A stretch of DNA of 63,839 nt from a virus, in the IMG/VR virus record IMGVR_UViG_3300012030_000004, positions 1-63,839 of that record; one strand, given 5' to 3'. The notes beneath the pieces were generated by a model. The model was not told where the DNA came from. It saw nothing but the letters and a program-made list of their open reading frames with translations, and searched no databases. How positions within the stretch are numbered: the first letter of the stretch is position 1; every line of letters starts with the position of its first letter. Shown in pieces: positions 25,992 through 35,724 of the stretch. The translations under genes and the position numbers were made by a program.

Positions 25992-26570
25992 GTGGCTACC
26001 AAGAACGTTGAGGGGTTTTCTATCTCTCACGCCGCGATTCTCGACGGCCAGACTGGACTTGAAGAAGAGTTCGGTGATCTGTATGGTATCCGCTCCGGTT
26101 CTCTAGAGCTTGATCAGGATAGCTACGACAACACTGGTGACGACGGAATCCTCAGTACCTGGTACTGGGCTAACAAAGTGAACGTCACCATTCAGTCTGG
26201 GTACATCCCGTTCCAGACCTGGTCTCTGATTTCCGGCTCGAAGGTTACCTCTTCCGGGTCGGGAGCTAGCGAGATTCTGGAAGCCCCCCTTTGGGAGCAG
26301 AGGCAGATGAACACTCAGCCTCGACCTATGCTTGTGCGAGTCCCTTCTAAGGACTCTGCGGGTGCGGTTCGCCTTCTGGACTTTATCCTGTTCAAGGTTC
26401 AGTTCCAGCCTTTCAGCTTCGACGGACCTTCTTACAAGGAAGGTCTTCTGGTTAACTACAATGGATCCGCCTTGTTCTCGGACACTGACCACGAAGGCAA
26501 CCAAGTAGTTGACTCTCAGACTGGGGATCCAACGACTGCCATTGGAAAGCTTATTTCCAAGGGAGTTTAA
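25992..26570 (+). CDS. Major tail (tube) protein
   Basis: 192 residues, GTG 25992, TAAGGAGAAACACT upstream. Beta-rich with ISHAAILDGQTGLEEEFGDLYGIRSGSLEL, VNVTIQSGYIPFQTWSLISG and FILFKVQFQPFSFDGPSYKEG, in the style of siphovirus tube subunits. Located before the tail assembly chaperones and tape measure, the standard place. Hexamers stack to form the tail tube. Confidence 0.8.
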   Translation: MATKNVEGFSISHAAILDGQTGLEEEFGDLYGIRSGSLELDQDSYDNTGDDGILSTWYWANKVNVTIQSGYIPFQTWSLISGSKVTSSGSGASEILEAPLWEQRQMNTQPRPMLVRVPSKDSAGAVRLLDFILFKVQFQPFSFDGPSYKEGLLVNYNGSALFSDTDHEGNQVVDSQTGDPTTAIGKLISKGV

Positions 26571-26622
26571 GTAGAACACGGAGCTAAGTTAGAGCTTCTT
26601 CAACAAATACAAGGAGAGTCGC

Positions 26623-27159
26623 GTGACGACCGCAGAAACAGATACAGATGCAATTGTAACCGAACCTCGTGCCCTCACACTAGAGAATGGCGTTGAGGTT
26701 CGAGTAGAACGAATTCGACTAAGACAGTTGATGAGGTTCTTGAAGATTCTCACTAGAGGTGCTGGAGGAGCCCTTAGCTCTCTCAGCCTTTCTGAGGACA
26801 GTTCTCAGGAAGAGTTTGCTACAAACATCTTAATGGCTACAATTCTTGCTTTCCCTGAGGCTGAGGATGAGTCGGTTGACTTCCTCACCTCCATGGTCTC
26901 CCCTGCTGGTCTTATCGAGGGCAAGAAGCTCTCTAAGGCTGAGATGGAGATCAACGACGGGAAGTACCAGGCTGTCATTGAGGCTCTACACAATCCAGAG
27001 TTGGATGACACTGTTGCCATCATCACAGCGATTGTTGAGGTCGAGGGGCCCCACATCCGTTCCTTGGGAAAACAACTAGCGACCCTGCTGAAGGCACAGA
27101 AGAAGTCAGAGGTCGCAAAGAAGCCCAACGCCTCCTCCAAGAAAACCTCGAACGCCTAG
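26623..27159 (+). CDS. Tail assembly chaperone, G-type (upstream product)
   Basis: 178 residues, GTG 26623, AAGGAGAGTC upstream. Acidic N-terminus, then ENGVEVRVERIRLRQLMRFLKIL and helices; basic Lys/Ser tail. It is the short product of a frameshifted pair ahead of the tape measure, like lambda gpG. It binds tape measure protein during tail assembly. Confidence 0.8.
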   Translation: MTTAETDTDAIVTEPRALTLENGVEVRVERIRLRQLMRFLKILTRGAGGALSSLSLSEDSSQEEFATNILMATILAFPEAEDESVDFLTSMVSPAGLIEGKKLSKAEMEINDGKYQAVIEALHNPELDDTVAIITAIVEVEGPHIRSLGKQLATLLKAQKKSEVAKKPNASSKKTSNA

Positions 27160-27545
27160 ACCCCCAGGGGCTCTTAGGAGGGTTCAGTGTTGCCTATGAC
27201 TTGGTTGCCGCAGAGTACGGATGGTCCGACGAGTACATCAATAACCTCCCGCTTGTTCGGCTTCATCAGATCGTTGCGGCAATCAGGACGAGAAAGTACT
27301 TTGAGTCCAGAGAAGAGGGACAACGCTTCTCCTGGTTGGCAAGGACGCTTGCTGCGTACGTTGCCGCTGGGTACATGGTCGAGGGAGATAACCCAGCCCT
27401 AGAGAAGGCTGGGACGATTGCCTATGACGACATTGAAGCCGCACTGCTTGGAGACCTACCTGAGAAAGAGGCAGAGAACAAGCCGGGTTCCTATGAGCGC
27501 CTACACATGCTCTTAGCCGGAGGCCCTAAGAGGGCGATTCAGTAG
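26623..27545 (+). CDS. Tail assembly chaperone GT fusion by -1 frameshift
   Basis: The reading frame of the downstream segment stays open from the heptamer G GGA AAA at 27066-27072, which is in correct phase (TTG GGA AAA in the G frame). A -1 slip there joins 150 codons of G to 157 codons ending at 27545 (about 307 residues), continuing GRKEAQRLLQENLERLDPQG and VAAEYGWSDEYINNLPLVRL. The segment at 27201-27545 has no ribosome site of its own. G:GT ratio usually controls tape-measure loading. Confidence 0.8.
27066..27072 (+). promoter_or_regulatory. Programmed -1 frameshift slippery site
   Basis: GGGAAAA, phased G GGA AAA, a close match to lambda's GGGAAAG. It lies about 90 bases before the G stop codon, leaving room for the T-domain frame to overlap. 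Confidence 0.8.
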
Positions 27546-27557
27546 TAAGGGGAGAGC

Positions 27558-30500
27558 ATGGAGAGAAACGAGACGAGGGTACTCTACAAAGCCCTTGCTG
27601 ACTTCTCGGCTCTTTCCAACGCCGCCCGAAAGGCCCGCAAGGAAATCGCGGACCTCAAGAAGGAAGAGCGGGATCTCAACCGAGAGTCTGCCCGAGGCTC
27701 TAATGGCGCTGATAATAGGAGGAAGAACGAAGGAAAGCTCATTCAAGAGCAGATTCATTCTCTTCGTCAGCTCAACAGAGAACTTCGTGACACCTCCACG
27801 TCTGTCAAGGGCTTCAAGTCCCGCTTGGATGAGTCAAACACATCCCTGAATAGGGTTGGTTCCTCCACCCAACGGACCACTGAGCATCACCGCAACTACC
27901 GGCGAGAAACAGACCGGACAAGCCTTGTTGTCGCTAAGCTGAGGACTCAGCTTGATGGACTAGCCAAGGGCTTCAACGCCCTTCGTAACTGGCGTCCTCG
28001 GCTGATTCCTCCTTTCATTGCGCTAGTTCCTATCGTGGGAGGTTTGCTGGCTCTTATTAATCCTTTGGTTGCGGGTATTGGAGCTTTGGGTGTTGCTACC
28101 TTTGGCTTCGCCTCTAGTTTGGTATCCCTGTCAGGAGCCGCCCTCTCGGTGATTCCGGGCTTGACGGCTATCCTTACCTTGGTGGCCTCTCTGAAGACCG
28201 CATTCGGTGGGATTGGAACCGTCTTCCAGCGCTACAACGCTATGAAGGAAGCCTCTGGCGGCGGAGGAGGCTCGGCCCAAGCTGAGCTAACCCGGGCGGA
28301 GGAGCTGGAGCGGGCGAACATTAGGTATGCCCGAGCGCTTGAGAATGTCCGCTGGGCTCAAGAGGACCTCAACAAAGCCCGCGAGGATTACATTCAGCTT
28401 CTTAAGGACTTAGAGAAGGCCGTCAACGACGCTTCTAAGGCCGAGGGCATAGCTCGGGACAACGCCCGATTTTCTCAGGAGTACGCCACCGAGATCGCCG
28501 GAGATCCGAACGTTTCCGAGGCTGATCAGGTTGCCGCCCAAGAGTACGCTGACTATCTCAAGGAGCAGGCGGAAGAGGCCCGCGAGATCCGCATTGAGAC
28601 TGAGAAGGAGCTCAAGGAAGCCGAGAGAGGCGGAGTAGACAATAATCGCCAGGTGATTCAGGCTCAGCGTCGTCTTGAGGATGCTACCTGGGCTGTTCGC
28701 GATGCCCAGTTAGCTCTCACCAACACTCAGAATGGAACTGCGGGAGCGGCCTCTGCCGCCGCCTCAGCTGAGGCCGCGTTCCGGAAGGCACTAGACAAGC
28801 TTTCTCCTTCTGCCCGCTCAGTGGTTGAGACCCTCATTGCTCTGAAGGAGGAGTGGGAGGATGTTCAGCGAACTGTTCAGGAGTCGTTCTTCAAGGAGAT
28901 TGTAGACGACGCTAAGTTGTTGTTCGATCTTCTTCCTAGCCTGACTATTCTCTTGAGTTCTGCCGCTGGAGCCGCAGGTAGAGTCACTTCTGACCTTCTT
29001 CAGCAAATCACCTCTGACGAGTGGCTCGAAGATATTGCGTCTATTGCTGGTCAGAACGTTGCCCTCATTGAAAACTATGGGGACGCGCTTGGAAGTATTC
29101 TTGACATCTTCAGGAATATCACTGTAGCGGCTGGCCCCTTCGCTGTGGCATTGAGTGAGACCGTTGCTGATGGATTGGCTAGTCTCAGTGAGATTACGGC
29201 AACTGCTCGTGACGATGGATCCCTAGCAGAGTGGCTAGAGACCGTTGCCGATAGACTTGGCATGTGGTGGAGAATCATCAAGAATATCGGGAAGACCCTC
29301 TTCAATTATGGAGCGGCTTCCGCTGAATTTGGTGAGTGGCTCACTGGTAGTTTTGAAGAACAAACAGAGCGCTGGTTAGAGGCTTCTGAAAGAGCTCGGG
29401 AGGAAGACTCCAGGTTCAAGCAGTATCTTGAGGACCTCAAGCCTCTACTCAGTGAGCTGGCAGATCTGGCAGGAGCTTTCTTCGGCTGGTTTGCTGGGGT
29501 CTCCGCTGACGAAGACAACATTCAGAACATGAAGGATCTCTCTGAGTTGTTGCGTACTGATCTCGGCCCCGCTCTAGGTGAGCTTCTGGATCTACTCGCG
29601 GACTCAGAAATAGGCGAGAAGCTGATTGGAGCCCTTACAGACCTTGTCGAGTTGATTATTGACTTCCTAGAAAAGGGAGGCCTAGAGGGATTCGAGGAGT
29701 TCTATTCTGTCCTCTCCAGCATTTTCAATTTCTTCTCTGATCTCATTGCACTAACCCCAGAACCTGTTCTAAAGACTCTAGCCGTCACCCTAGGTGCTCT
29801 CTCAGCTATGACCTTCCTTGGTCTTGGCCGCATACTGAGTCTGCTTAGCCTTGTCCTTGGTAAGAAGCTGGCAATGGGAGCGCTCACTAAGCTCCTAGGA
29901 GCTTTTGGTTTGCTTGGAGGAGCGGCCACTCCTGTTCGTCCCCCCGGAGCCCCTCCTGTTCGTCCCCCCGGAGCCCCTCCTATTCTTCCCCCCGGAGGGG
30001 GTTTGAAGCCCGGAAAGCCTGCTGGCGGAGGCGTTGGCGGTTTCTTCGGTCGAGTAGTCAAGAGTCCTGTCGGTAAGGCTGGGTTAGTTGGCCTTATAGC
30101 GACTGCTGCTACTGAGGGTCTTGCTACGTTAATTGAAGACGGAGAGGGTACCAAGAGAGATCTAGCGGCGGCTGCAATTCGGGGCGCTCTCCTGGGTATT
30201 CCGGGGCAGATTTTCTCTATTGCTAATAGCGACATCGACTTCCAAAAGATCTGGGATGAAGCTATCGAAGGAGGGGAAGAGTTCCTTGATTGGGTAAAGG
30301 ATCTCCCTCGTAGTATCGGTGTGCTTGTTGGAAATCTATGGAACGGTATCAAGTCCATAGGGTCTTGGCTTTCAGAGCAATGGGAAAAGTTCACCTCTTG
30401 GCTTTCGGAACTTCCTTTCAAGATTGGAGAATACGCCGGTAACGCCTGGAACCGTATGAAGGGCATTGGCTCATGGTTAGGGGAGCAATGGGAAAAGTTC

Positions 30501-31373
30501 ACCTCTTGGCTTTCGGAACTTCCTTTCAAGATTGGAGAATACGCCGGTAACGCCTGGAACCGTATGATGGGCATTGGCCCATGGTTAGGGGAGCAATGGG
30601 AAAAGTTCACCTCTTGGCTTTCGAACCTCCCCAGTGATATTTCAAAAACAGCTGGGAACGTTTGGCGCTTTATTCAGGGCATCGGGGGATGGCTCTCCCA
30701 GCGGTGGGTCGAGTTTGCTGGCTGGCTCACTAGACTCCCTGGGATGGTGAAGGCGCGAGCCGGAGACATCTGGAAGTCTATGAAGGGCATCGGGGGATGG
30801 CTGGGAGATCAGCTGGTTAGGATAAAGAACTGGTTCACAGCTCTTCCGAGAAGGATTAATGATTGGGCTAGTTCAGCCTGGGATGGTCTAAGCGGTTGGG
30901 CAAAGGAGATCTTTGGCGACTTCAAGGAAGGGTTTGACTCCACTCAACGGGGCGAGGGAAGAGGCAGTGTAAGAAACAACAGCACTGGTGGCTCAGTTCC
31001 TGGCTACGGAACCAACGATACAGTTCCTTCGATGCTTACCCCCGGAGAATTCGTCCTGAGGAAGTCGATTGTGAGGAAGATTGGAACTGATAACCTAAAC
31101 AGAGTAAACGCTGGCATCATGTCTTTGTCAGAGGCCATGAACAGCTCTACTTCTTCTCGCCCAGAATCTCAGCTCTCTTTCTTCCAGAATGGCGGAGAGG
31201 TAGGAAAGATGGTAGGATCTTCCCGGGCCTACAAGCCTACTTCCATGGGAACAACCATCGTGAACAACTACACCATGGAGAATGTCAACATCAACAACCC
31301 AGTAGGAGAGCCCTCCGAGGAGTCCATTATTCAATCTGGACAGGAACTGGCCTTTGTAAATGGATGGGTGTAA
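27558..31373 (+). CDS. Tape measure protein
   Basis: 1271 residues, ATG 27558, GGGGAGAGC upstream. N-terminal coiled coil (about 20-130), a hydrophobic block around 150-215 (FIALVPIVGGLLALINPLVA), further long helices (about 250-430), a second hydrophobic part with a Pro-Gly linker near 790-815 (RPPGAPPVRPPG), then three Trp-rich 36-residue repeats near 940-1025 (EQWEKFTSWLSELP). The C-terminus has TPGEFVLRKSIVRKIGTDNLN, a common tape-measure ending. Sets tail length and is ejected ahead of DNA. Confidence 0.92.
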   Translation: MERNETRVLYKALADFSALSNAARKARKEIADLKKEERDLNRESARGSNGADNRRKNEGKLIQEQIHSLRQLNRELRDTSTSVKGFKSRLDESNTSLNRVGSSTQRTTEHHRNYRRETDRTSLVVAKLRTQLDGLAKGFNALRNWRPRLIPPFIALVPIVGGLLALINPLVAGIGALGVATFGFASSLVSLSGAALSVIPGLTAILTLVASLKTAFGGIGTVFQRYNAMKEASGGGGGSAQAELTRAEELERANIRYARALENVRWAQEDLNKAREDYIQLLKDLEKAVNDASKAEGIARDNARFSQEYATEIAGDPNVSEADQVAAQEYADYLKEQAEEAREIRIETEKELKEAERGGVDNNRQVIQAQRRLEDATWAVRDAQLALTNTQNGTAGAASAAASAEAAFRKALDKLSPSARSVVETLIALKEEWEDVQRTVQESFFKEIVDDAKLLFDLLPSLTILLSSAAGAAGRVTSDLLQQITSDEWLEDIASIAGQNVALIENYGDALGSILDIFRNITVAAGPFAVALSETVADGLASLSEITATARDDGSLAEWLETVADRLGMWWRIIKNIGKTLFNYGAASAEFGEWLTGSFEEQTERWLEASERAREEDSRFKQYLEDLKPLLSELADLAGAFFGWFAGVSADEDNIQNMKDLSELLRTDLGPALGELLDLLADSEIGEKLIGALTDLVELIIDFLEKGGLEGFEEFYSVLSSIFNFFSDLIALTPEPVLKTLAVTLGALSAMTFLGLGRILSLLSLVLGKKLAMGALTKLLGAFGLLGGAATPVRPPGAPPVRPPGAPPILPPGGGLKPGKPAGGGVGGFFGRVVKSPVGKAGLVGLIATAATEGLATLIEDGEGTKRDLAAAAIRGALLGIPGQIFSIANSDIDFQKIWDEAIEGGEEFLDWVKDLPRSIGVLVGNLWNGIKSIGSWLSEQWEKFTSWLSELPFKIGEYAGNAWNRMKGIGSWLGEQWEKFTSWLSELPFKIGEYAGNAWNRMMGIGPWLGEQWEKFTSWLSNLPSDISKTAGNVWRFIQGIGGWLSQRWVEFAGWLTRLPGMVKARAGDIWKSMKGIGGWLGDQLVRIKNWFTALPRRINDWASSAWDGLSGWAKEIFGDFKEGFDSTQRGEGRGSVRNNSTGGSVPGYGTNDTVPSMLTPGEFVLRKSIVRKIGTDNLNRVNAGIMSLSEAMNSSTSSRPESQLSFFQNGGEVGKMVGSSRAYKPTSMGTTIVNNYTMENVNINNPVGEPSEESIIQSGQELAFVNGWV
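29931..29993 (+). repeat. 24-bp tandem repeat in tape measure
   Basis: Two identical 24-bp units (29931-29954, 29955-29978) and a diverged third encode VRPPGAPP in a proline-rich linker. Confidence 0.8.
30375..30630 (+). repeat. 108-bp tandem repeats in tape measure
   Basis: Period 108 bp (36 codons): units begin at 30375, 30483 and 30591. The first two are almost identical at DNA level and the third diverges after about 40 bp. Each encodes EQWEKFTSWLSELP followed by IGEYAGNAWNRM. The near-identity points to a recent duplication that would lengthen the tail. Confidence 0.85.
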
Positions 31374-31376
31374 CTC

Positions 31377-32186
31377 ATGGTAAATACTACACAGACCTAT
31401 TGGGAAGTGAACGGGGTCTCCCTCAACACTTACGCACACAACATCTCAACTCTAGGTGGAGGAAGGACGAATGTTCCTCTGACGAGAGGCTCGAATATTC
31501 TCGTCCCTTATCGCCGAGGTGAGGTCTACATTCCGAAGATCGCCACCTCTCGCGACATCACCTTGGCTATGTGGGTAGCTGGTGTTGATGCGGATGGCAA
31601 GCCTGAAGGGTCGTTTGAGGCCAGATGGCAGGACAACTTTGACACCCTCAGGAGATTGCTGTGGCGAGAGAATGAGACCGTTACGCTCACGAAGAGATTC
31701 TGGCGCAGGGTGCTGACTTCAGCCCCGGGTGACCCGGAGGTGTATGAGGACCAGATCGTGACAGCCTCCGCAGAAGCCGAATTTGTGAGGGGGTTGGAGC
31801 CTTCAATGTCAGCTCCGGGGTTGGCCCGCACTACGGTGACCTTCACACTTCCAGACCCGTTCTTCTATGGAGCAGAGGAGACCGTGGAGTTTTCCTCAGA
31901 CTCTGATACGATAGATGTGGCCGGGGACGTGCCAACGCAGAACATTGAAGTGGACCTAGGAGCCGGAGTCAGGATTGTGAACTCTTCTTATTCACCAACC
32001 CTATCGTTGAGAAGCAGTGTTGAGGCTTCTGTTGATGTTTTTAATAGAACTGTCTCTGGCCAGTCAGCGAACGCTCTCATCCAGTACTCCGGATCTGACA
32101 GCTGGTTCGAGCTCAATACCGGAGAAAATGACCTTGTTGTCACTGGTGGGGATGCCACCCTCCGCTACCGGCCTGCATACTTCTAA
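31377..32186 (+). CDS. Distal tail protein (Dit-like)
   Basis: 269 residues, ATG 31377 directly after the tape measure. WEVNGVSLNTYAHNISTLGG and VPYRRGEVYIPKIATSRDITLAMWVAG match the N-terminal hub domain of Dit proteins; the second half (TVTFTLPDPFFYGAEE, then ALIQYSGSDSWFELNTGENDL) is the galectin-like beta part. Forms the ring joining the tail tube to the tip. Confidence 0.8.
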   Translation: MVNTTQTYWEVNGVSLNTYAHNISTLGGGRTNVPLTRGSNILVPYRRGEVYIPKIATSRDITLAMWVAGVDADGKPEGSFEARWQDNFDTLRRLLWRENETVTLTKRFWRRVLTSAPGDPEVYEDQIVTASAEAEFVRGLEPSMSAPGLARTTVTFTLPDPFFYGAEETVEFSSDSDTIDVAGDVPTQNIEVDLGAGVRIVNSSYSPTLSLRSSVEASVDVFNRTVSGQSANALIQYSGSDSWFELNTGENDLVVTGGDATLRYRPAYF

Positions 32187-32197
32187 GGAGAACGACA

Positions 32198-32992
32198 GTG
32201 GCTTTATTGAATGAGCTTACTAGATCAAAGATCATGCTTAAACAGTTTGGCGGGGAAGACTACACTCCCACTGCCTCGTGGAAACTTGCCGCTGTCACTA
32301 GCGCCCCTGACGAGGAGGACGGCTCTGGTCTTGAAGAGCCTCTAGCTTCATCTTACGGTCGAGTCACTGTCCCTAACGACCTCACTACCTTTGAGCTGTC
32401 GCTAGAAGGAACTGAAGTGGTTAACTCTGAACAGTGGGTTTTCGGGCCAGCTACAGATGAATCCTGGGGTCCCATTTTGGGGATCGCCTTGTTTGATGCT
32501 TCCGATGAGTACATGGGGTACGCTCCTTTCTCTTCCCCTAGAATTGTCAACAAGAACGACCGGCTCTTAATAAAGCCAAAGTCATTTATTGTGGCTATGG
32601 AAACAACTCCCCTTTCCGTCTATGTAGAGGAAGCCCCTGTGCCTACGATCAAAACATCCCCTGACAACACTCGTTTCATTCTCTCCGTGGACGATGCAGG
32701 AGCAACGGTATGGACTGAAACTACCGCCTTTGGGCCTCCTACTTCTCCCACCTCCCTTACAGACACCGCTGGTGTTCTTTCTTGGACCGCATCTTCCGGC
32801 GACGGTGGCACTCCGATCAACTCATATACCGTATGGCACTACGACTCGGATAGTCTTCTTCAGAATTATGAGGTGCTTTCCTCCTCTGAGCTCTCGTACG
32901 AGATCCCCCTAGATGAAGTAGGGACCTTCTTTGTCACCGCCGAGAACATTGTAGGGGCCAGTGATCCTAGTAATGAAGTGATCGTTTCCTAA
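32198..32992 (+). CDS. Minor tail protein with fibronectin III-like domain
   Basis: 264 residues, GTG 32198, AAGGAGAACGAC upstream. The N-terminal half is beta-rich (FELSLEGTEVVNSEQWVFG). The C-terminal part, from PPTSPTSLTDTAGVLSWTAS to YTVWHYDSDS and FFVTAENIVGASDPSN, is a typical FN3 module. Such domains on tail proteins often bind surface sugars. Confidence 0.7.
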   Translation: MALLNELTRSKIMLKQFGGEDYTPTASWKLAAVTSAPDEEDGSGLEEPLASSYGRVTVPNDLTTFELSLEGTEVVNSEQWVFGPATDESWGPILGIALFDASDEYMGYAPFSSPRIVNKNDRLLIKPKSFIVAMETTPLSVYVEEAPVPTIKTSPDNTRFILSVDDAGATVWTETTAFGPPTSPTSLTDTAGVLSWTASSGDGGTPINSYTVWHYDSDSLLQNYEVLSSSELSYEIPLDEVGTFFVTAENIVGASDPSNEVIVS

Positions 32993-35724
32993 TGTCCTCT
33001 CTTCACTATGGCCTATCCACGGCAGAAACTCCGCCCAACCTGAAAGCCGCGTCGGCCTCAGTTCTTGGTCTCTCTTTTGGCGTTTCTGCTGAGGTTGAGT
33101 CAGCTCCGGCTTATGTTGTCAGTGCAGAGGACACCAATGGGCTTGAGTTCCGGGTCTATGACCCAACGGGATCTACTTTCTTAGGTTCTGTTGCTAAGAG
33201 GAGTGTTGCTAAGTGGTCTGATGAGTTGAATGGCAAGGGTTCCGGTACCCTTGAAATTAACCTCACTGACCCCGCTGTTCAGGCTAACCCTAAGATCATT
33301 GCTGATGACAATATCATCAAGGCCCGTTTTCTTGGGGAAGACAGGTTTGCTTGGAGGGTTAAGAACGGAAGCACTACCCTCATCAGTGAAAGAGAGACAG
33401 AGGACGATAAGTCCGAGTTGAGTGGGCCCGGAATCCTTTCCGTTCTATCAGAGGGAATTCTTCGCCCTGAGTACCCAATTTCTGGGGATCCTACACGAGA
33501 ATCTAGAGAACGTTACTTTGGCTACATGTCGAAGCATGACTCGGTTGAACTTACTAGTACTGTGGGCTGGATCGAAGAGGTCAATGAATTAACTTCTCCT
33601 TTGATTACGCAACTCACTGACTGGGAAATTATTCAAGGCTCTTCCGTGGTGACAAAGTCTCTGGGGCCCGCTTCGGTGGGGAGCTACTATGAATCTATGG
33701 AGTTCACATATAGCTCTTCCGGATCTACCGAAGTTGAATGTCGAGAGGCTTCCTCGGATGACATTTCTGTGAACCCGGGGGAGGTTCTTTCGGCGGGTCT
33801 TCTCTACTCTACCCTGCTAGGTGGGTCAGCTCGGGTAGGCTTGGAGTTTGATTCGGGTGGGTCTGTGTACGGGGATTGGTCGGTTACAGAAGCCGAATCC
33901 TCTTCTAATCTGAGTTTAGAGGGAGCTTTAGCTCCCGAAGGGAGTTCGTCTGCTCGCCTGGTCATTCAGCTCTCTTCAGATGAGCACGCTGATGGTAATG
34001 TTGTTTCCTTAAGTTCTCCAATTGTCAGTAGAACTGAGTCTGCTCTTTCCTTTTTCTCAGGCAATTCTGACACTACGGCCTCCTATTCACGAGAGTGGAC
34101 TGGGTCGGAGAATGACTCCACCTCCATTCGATATGAGCGAATGCTGGTCACCTCTGATCGTCAAGCCAGTTGGTATGACGAAGATGACTGGACCCGAGAT
34201 TTTGAGGCAATAAGGAAGCAAGACGCCAAAGGAGGGACAGGAGAGAATAGCCCTCCAGATTGGCCCGACCCCACAGCTTATTTGGTGTGGCCTTCAAAAC
34301 CAACACGGCCTTCGAACCCAGGCGCTGTTTATTGGAGGAATGAGTTCTATGCCACTGAGCGGATGAGCGTGTTCGTTCAGGCGGCGGCGGACAACCGAAT
34401 GCGTGTCTGGCTAGATGGAGCGGAAATTATCACGGCTGGGTTCAACGGCGACGCCACCGAAATCACTTCTTCTTGGGATGGGGTGATTTCTGAGGGTACT
34501 CATCTTCTCGCCGCAGAGACAACCAACTTTCAAAGCCCCACCCCGGGAGATAACTATGGGTGGTTCCTTTGCACTGTTATGAAGAAGATCTTGAATAAGC
34601 CTGTTGGTGTTGTAACGCATACCGACTCCTCTTGGTATGCCTACTACAAGGGAGACGCTAACGTTCCTTACAGGGACGAAGTCACTACAGGAACGAAGAC
34701 AGTCACAACCGAAAAGAAGGTCTCGGTTAAGTACAAGGTACGAAGTGGGGACACTCTAAGTGCTATTGGTCGTAAATACGGGGTCCCTTGGCGGAAGATC
34801 TATAAAGCCAACAAGAAAAAGATTGATGATCGGGCGGCTCGGAGTGGTCTCCCTAATAATGGCCCTGGGTGGTGGATCTTCCCCGGACAGATCCTAGTTA
34901 TCCCCGGAAAGTATAAGACCACAAGCTCAACGGCCTCGGTGCCCTCCACCAGCACTAAGCGTGTCTGGAGCGCGGGGGAGGCCTTGAGCACCAAGCGTCC
35001 CGGTTGGTACCCTCATCAGATTCTGGCCAAGGTTTTCTCTGAGGCGAAGAGTCGGGGAGTGCGCTCTTTAGCCTCTACCGAGTTGGGGTTCGCTTTCGGC
35101 TTTGACTCTGAAGGAGAGTCCTGGCCGACAGGACACGAAGAGGTCGTGGAGCGGTCCTTCCGCATCGCCTCCAGTGTGTATGAGGTCGCCCAGGAGCTTG
35201 TAGAGGGCGGGATTGACATTAGGATGGGCCCCGACCTTGTCTTGAGGGCCTACAACCAGCTCGGATCTTATCGAGGTATTGGGGTAGCCAGAGAAGATAG
35301 GTTCCACCTTCTAGATGTTGGGAACAGCACTCTCAAGTATAAGATCGGGCGCAGTACTGACCTCTACAACTCTCTTTTGATCGACACGGAACTTGGGTGG
35401 AGAAACTTTTCTACCCCCAACGGGGATGAGATCGGACTGTCTGAGGGAGGAGCCTCTCTGGGGGGGATGAACGCTGATAGGATTGCTCACGCAATTGGAG
35501 CCGAGCTTGAAGAGCTCTCTCGAAGGACAAAGACAGTTTCCACTACATTCAGGATTGTTCCCGGACGCCTCCCTTATGTCGATTTCGACCTAGGGGATAT
35601 TGTTGTCGGTCATGATGAACAAGGCAATGTATTCGATGCTAGAATTACAGCAATAGGCATTGAAGAGAAGAGTGAATATGACATTCGGTGTGAGGTTGAG
35701 GCCTCAGGAGAAGGTTTATCATGA
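32992..35724 (+). CDS. Large baseplate/tail-tip protein with PA14-like and LysM domains
   Basis: 910 residues, ATG 32992 overlapping the previous stop. The N-terminal block (FRVYDPTGSTFLGSVAKRSV ... SGTLEINLTD) resembles Gp37-like siphovirus tip proteins. A middle part has ATERMSVFVQAAADNRMRVWLDGAEIITAG, PA14-like. At about 582-645 lies a LysM module (VRSGDTLSAIGRKYGVPWRK ... FPGQILVIPGK), which binds peptidoglycan. The C-terminal third (about 670-905) returns to the tip fold. It probably contacts the cell wall during injection. Confidence 0.75.
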   Translation: MSSLHYGLSTAETPPNLKAASASVLGLSFGVSAEVESAPAYVVSAEDTNGLEFRVYDPTGSTFLGSVAKRSVAKWSDELNGKGSGTLEINLTDPAVQANPKIIADDNIIKARFLGEDRFAWRVKNGSTTLISERETEDDKSELSGPGILSVLSEGILRPEYPISGDPTRESRERYFGYMSKHDSVELTSTVGWIEEVNELTSPLITQLTDWEIIQGSSVVTKSLGPASVGSYYESMEFTYSSSGSTEVECREASSDDISVNPGEVLSAGLLYSTLLGGSARVGLEFDSGGSVYGDWSVTEAESSSNLSLEGALAPEGSSSARLVIQLSSDEHADGNVVSLSSPIVSRTESALSFFSGNSDTTASYSREWTGSENDSTSIRYERMLVTSDRQASWYDEDDWTRDFEAIRKQDAKGGTGENSPPDWPDPTAYLVWPSKPTRPSNPGAVYWRNEFYATERMSVFVQAAADNRMRVWLDGAEIITAGFNGDATEITSSWDGVISEGTHLLAAETTNFQSPTPGDNYGWFLCTVMKKILNKPVGVVTHTDSSWYAYYKGDANVPYRDEVTTGTKTVTTEKKVSVKYKVRSGDTLSAIGRKYGVPWRKIYKANKKKIDDRAARSGLPNNGPGWWIFPGQILVIPGKYKTTSSTASVPSTSTKRVWSAGEALSTKRPGWYPHQILAKVFSEAKSRGVRSLASTELGFAFGFDSEGESWPTGHEEVVERSFRIASSVYEVAQELVEGGIDIRMGPDLVLRAYNQLGSYRGIGVAREDRFHLLDVGNSTLKYKIGRSTDLYNSLLIDTELGWRNFSTPNGDEIGLSEGGASLGGMNADRIAHAIGAELEELSRRTKTVSTTFRIVPGRLPYVDFDLGDIVVGHDEQGNVFDARITAIGIEEKSEYDIRCEVEASGEGLS

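Noticed and set aside
29243-29255. GCCGATAG inside the tape-measure gene
   Set aside because: Lacks the following TA and the leading context, and lies deep inside a coding region; treated as chance.
29702-30610. 302-codon minus-strand frame opposite the tape measure
   Set aside because: Mirrors the repeats of the tape-measure gene in the opposite strand; no ribosome site and implausible composition.
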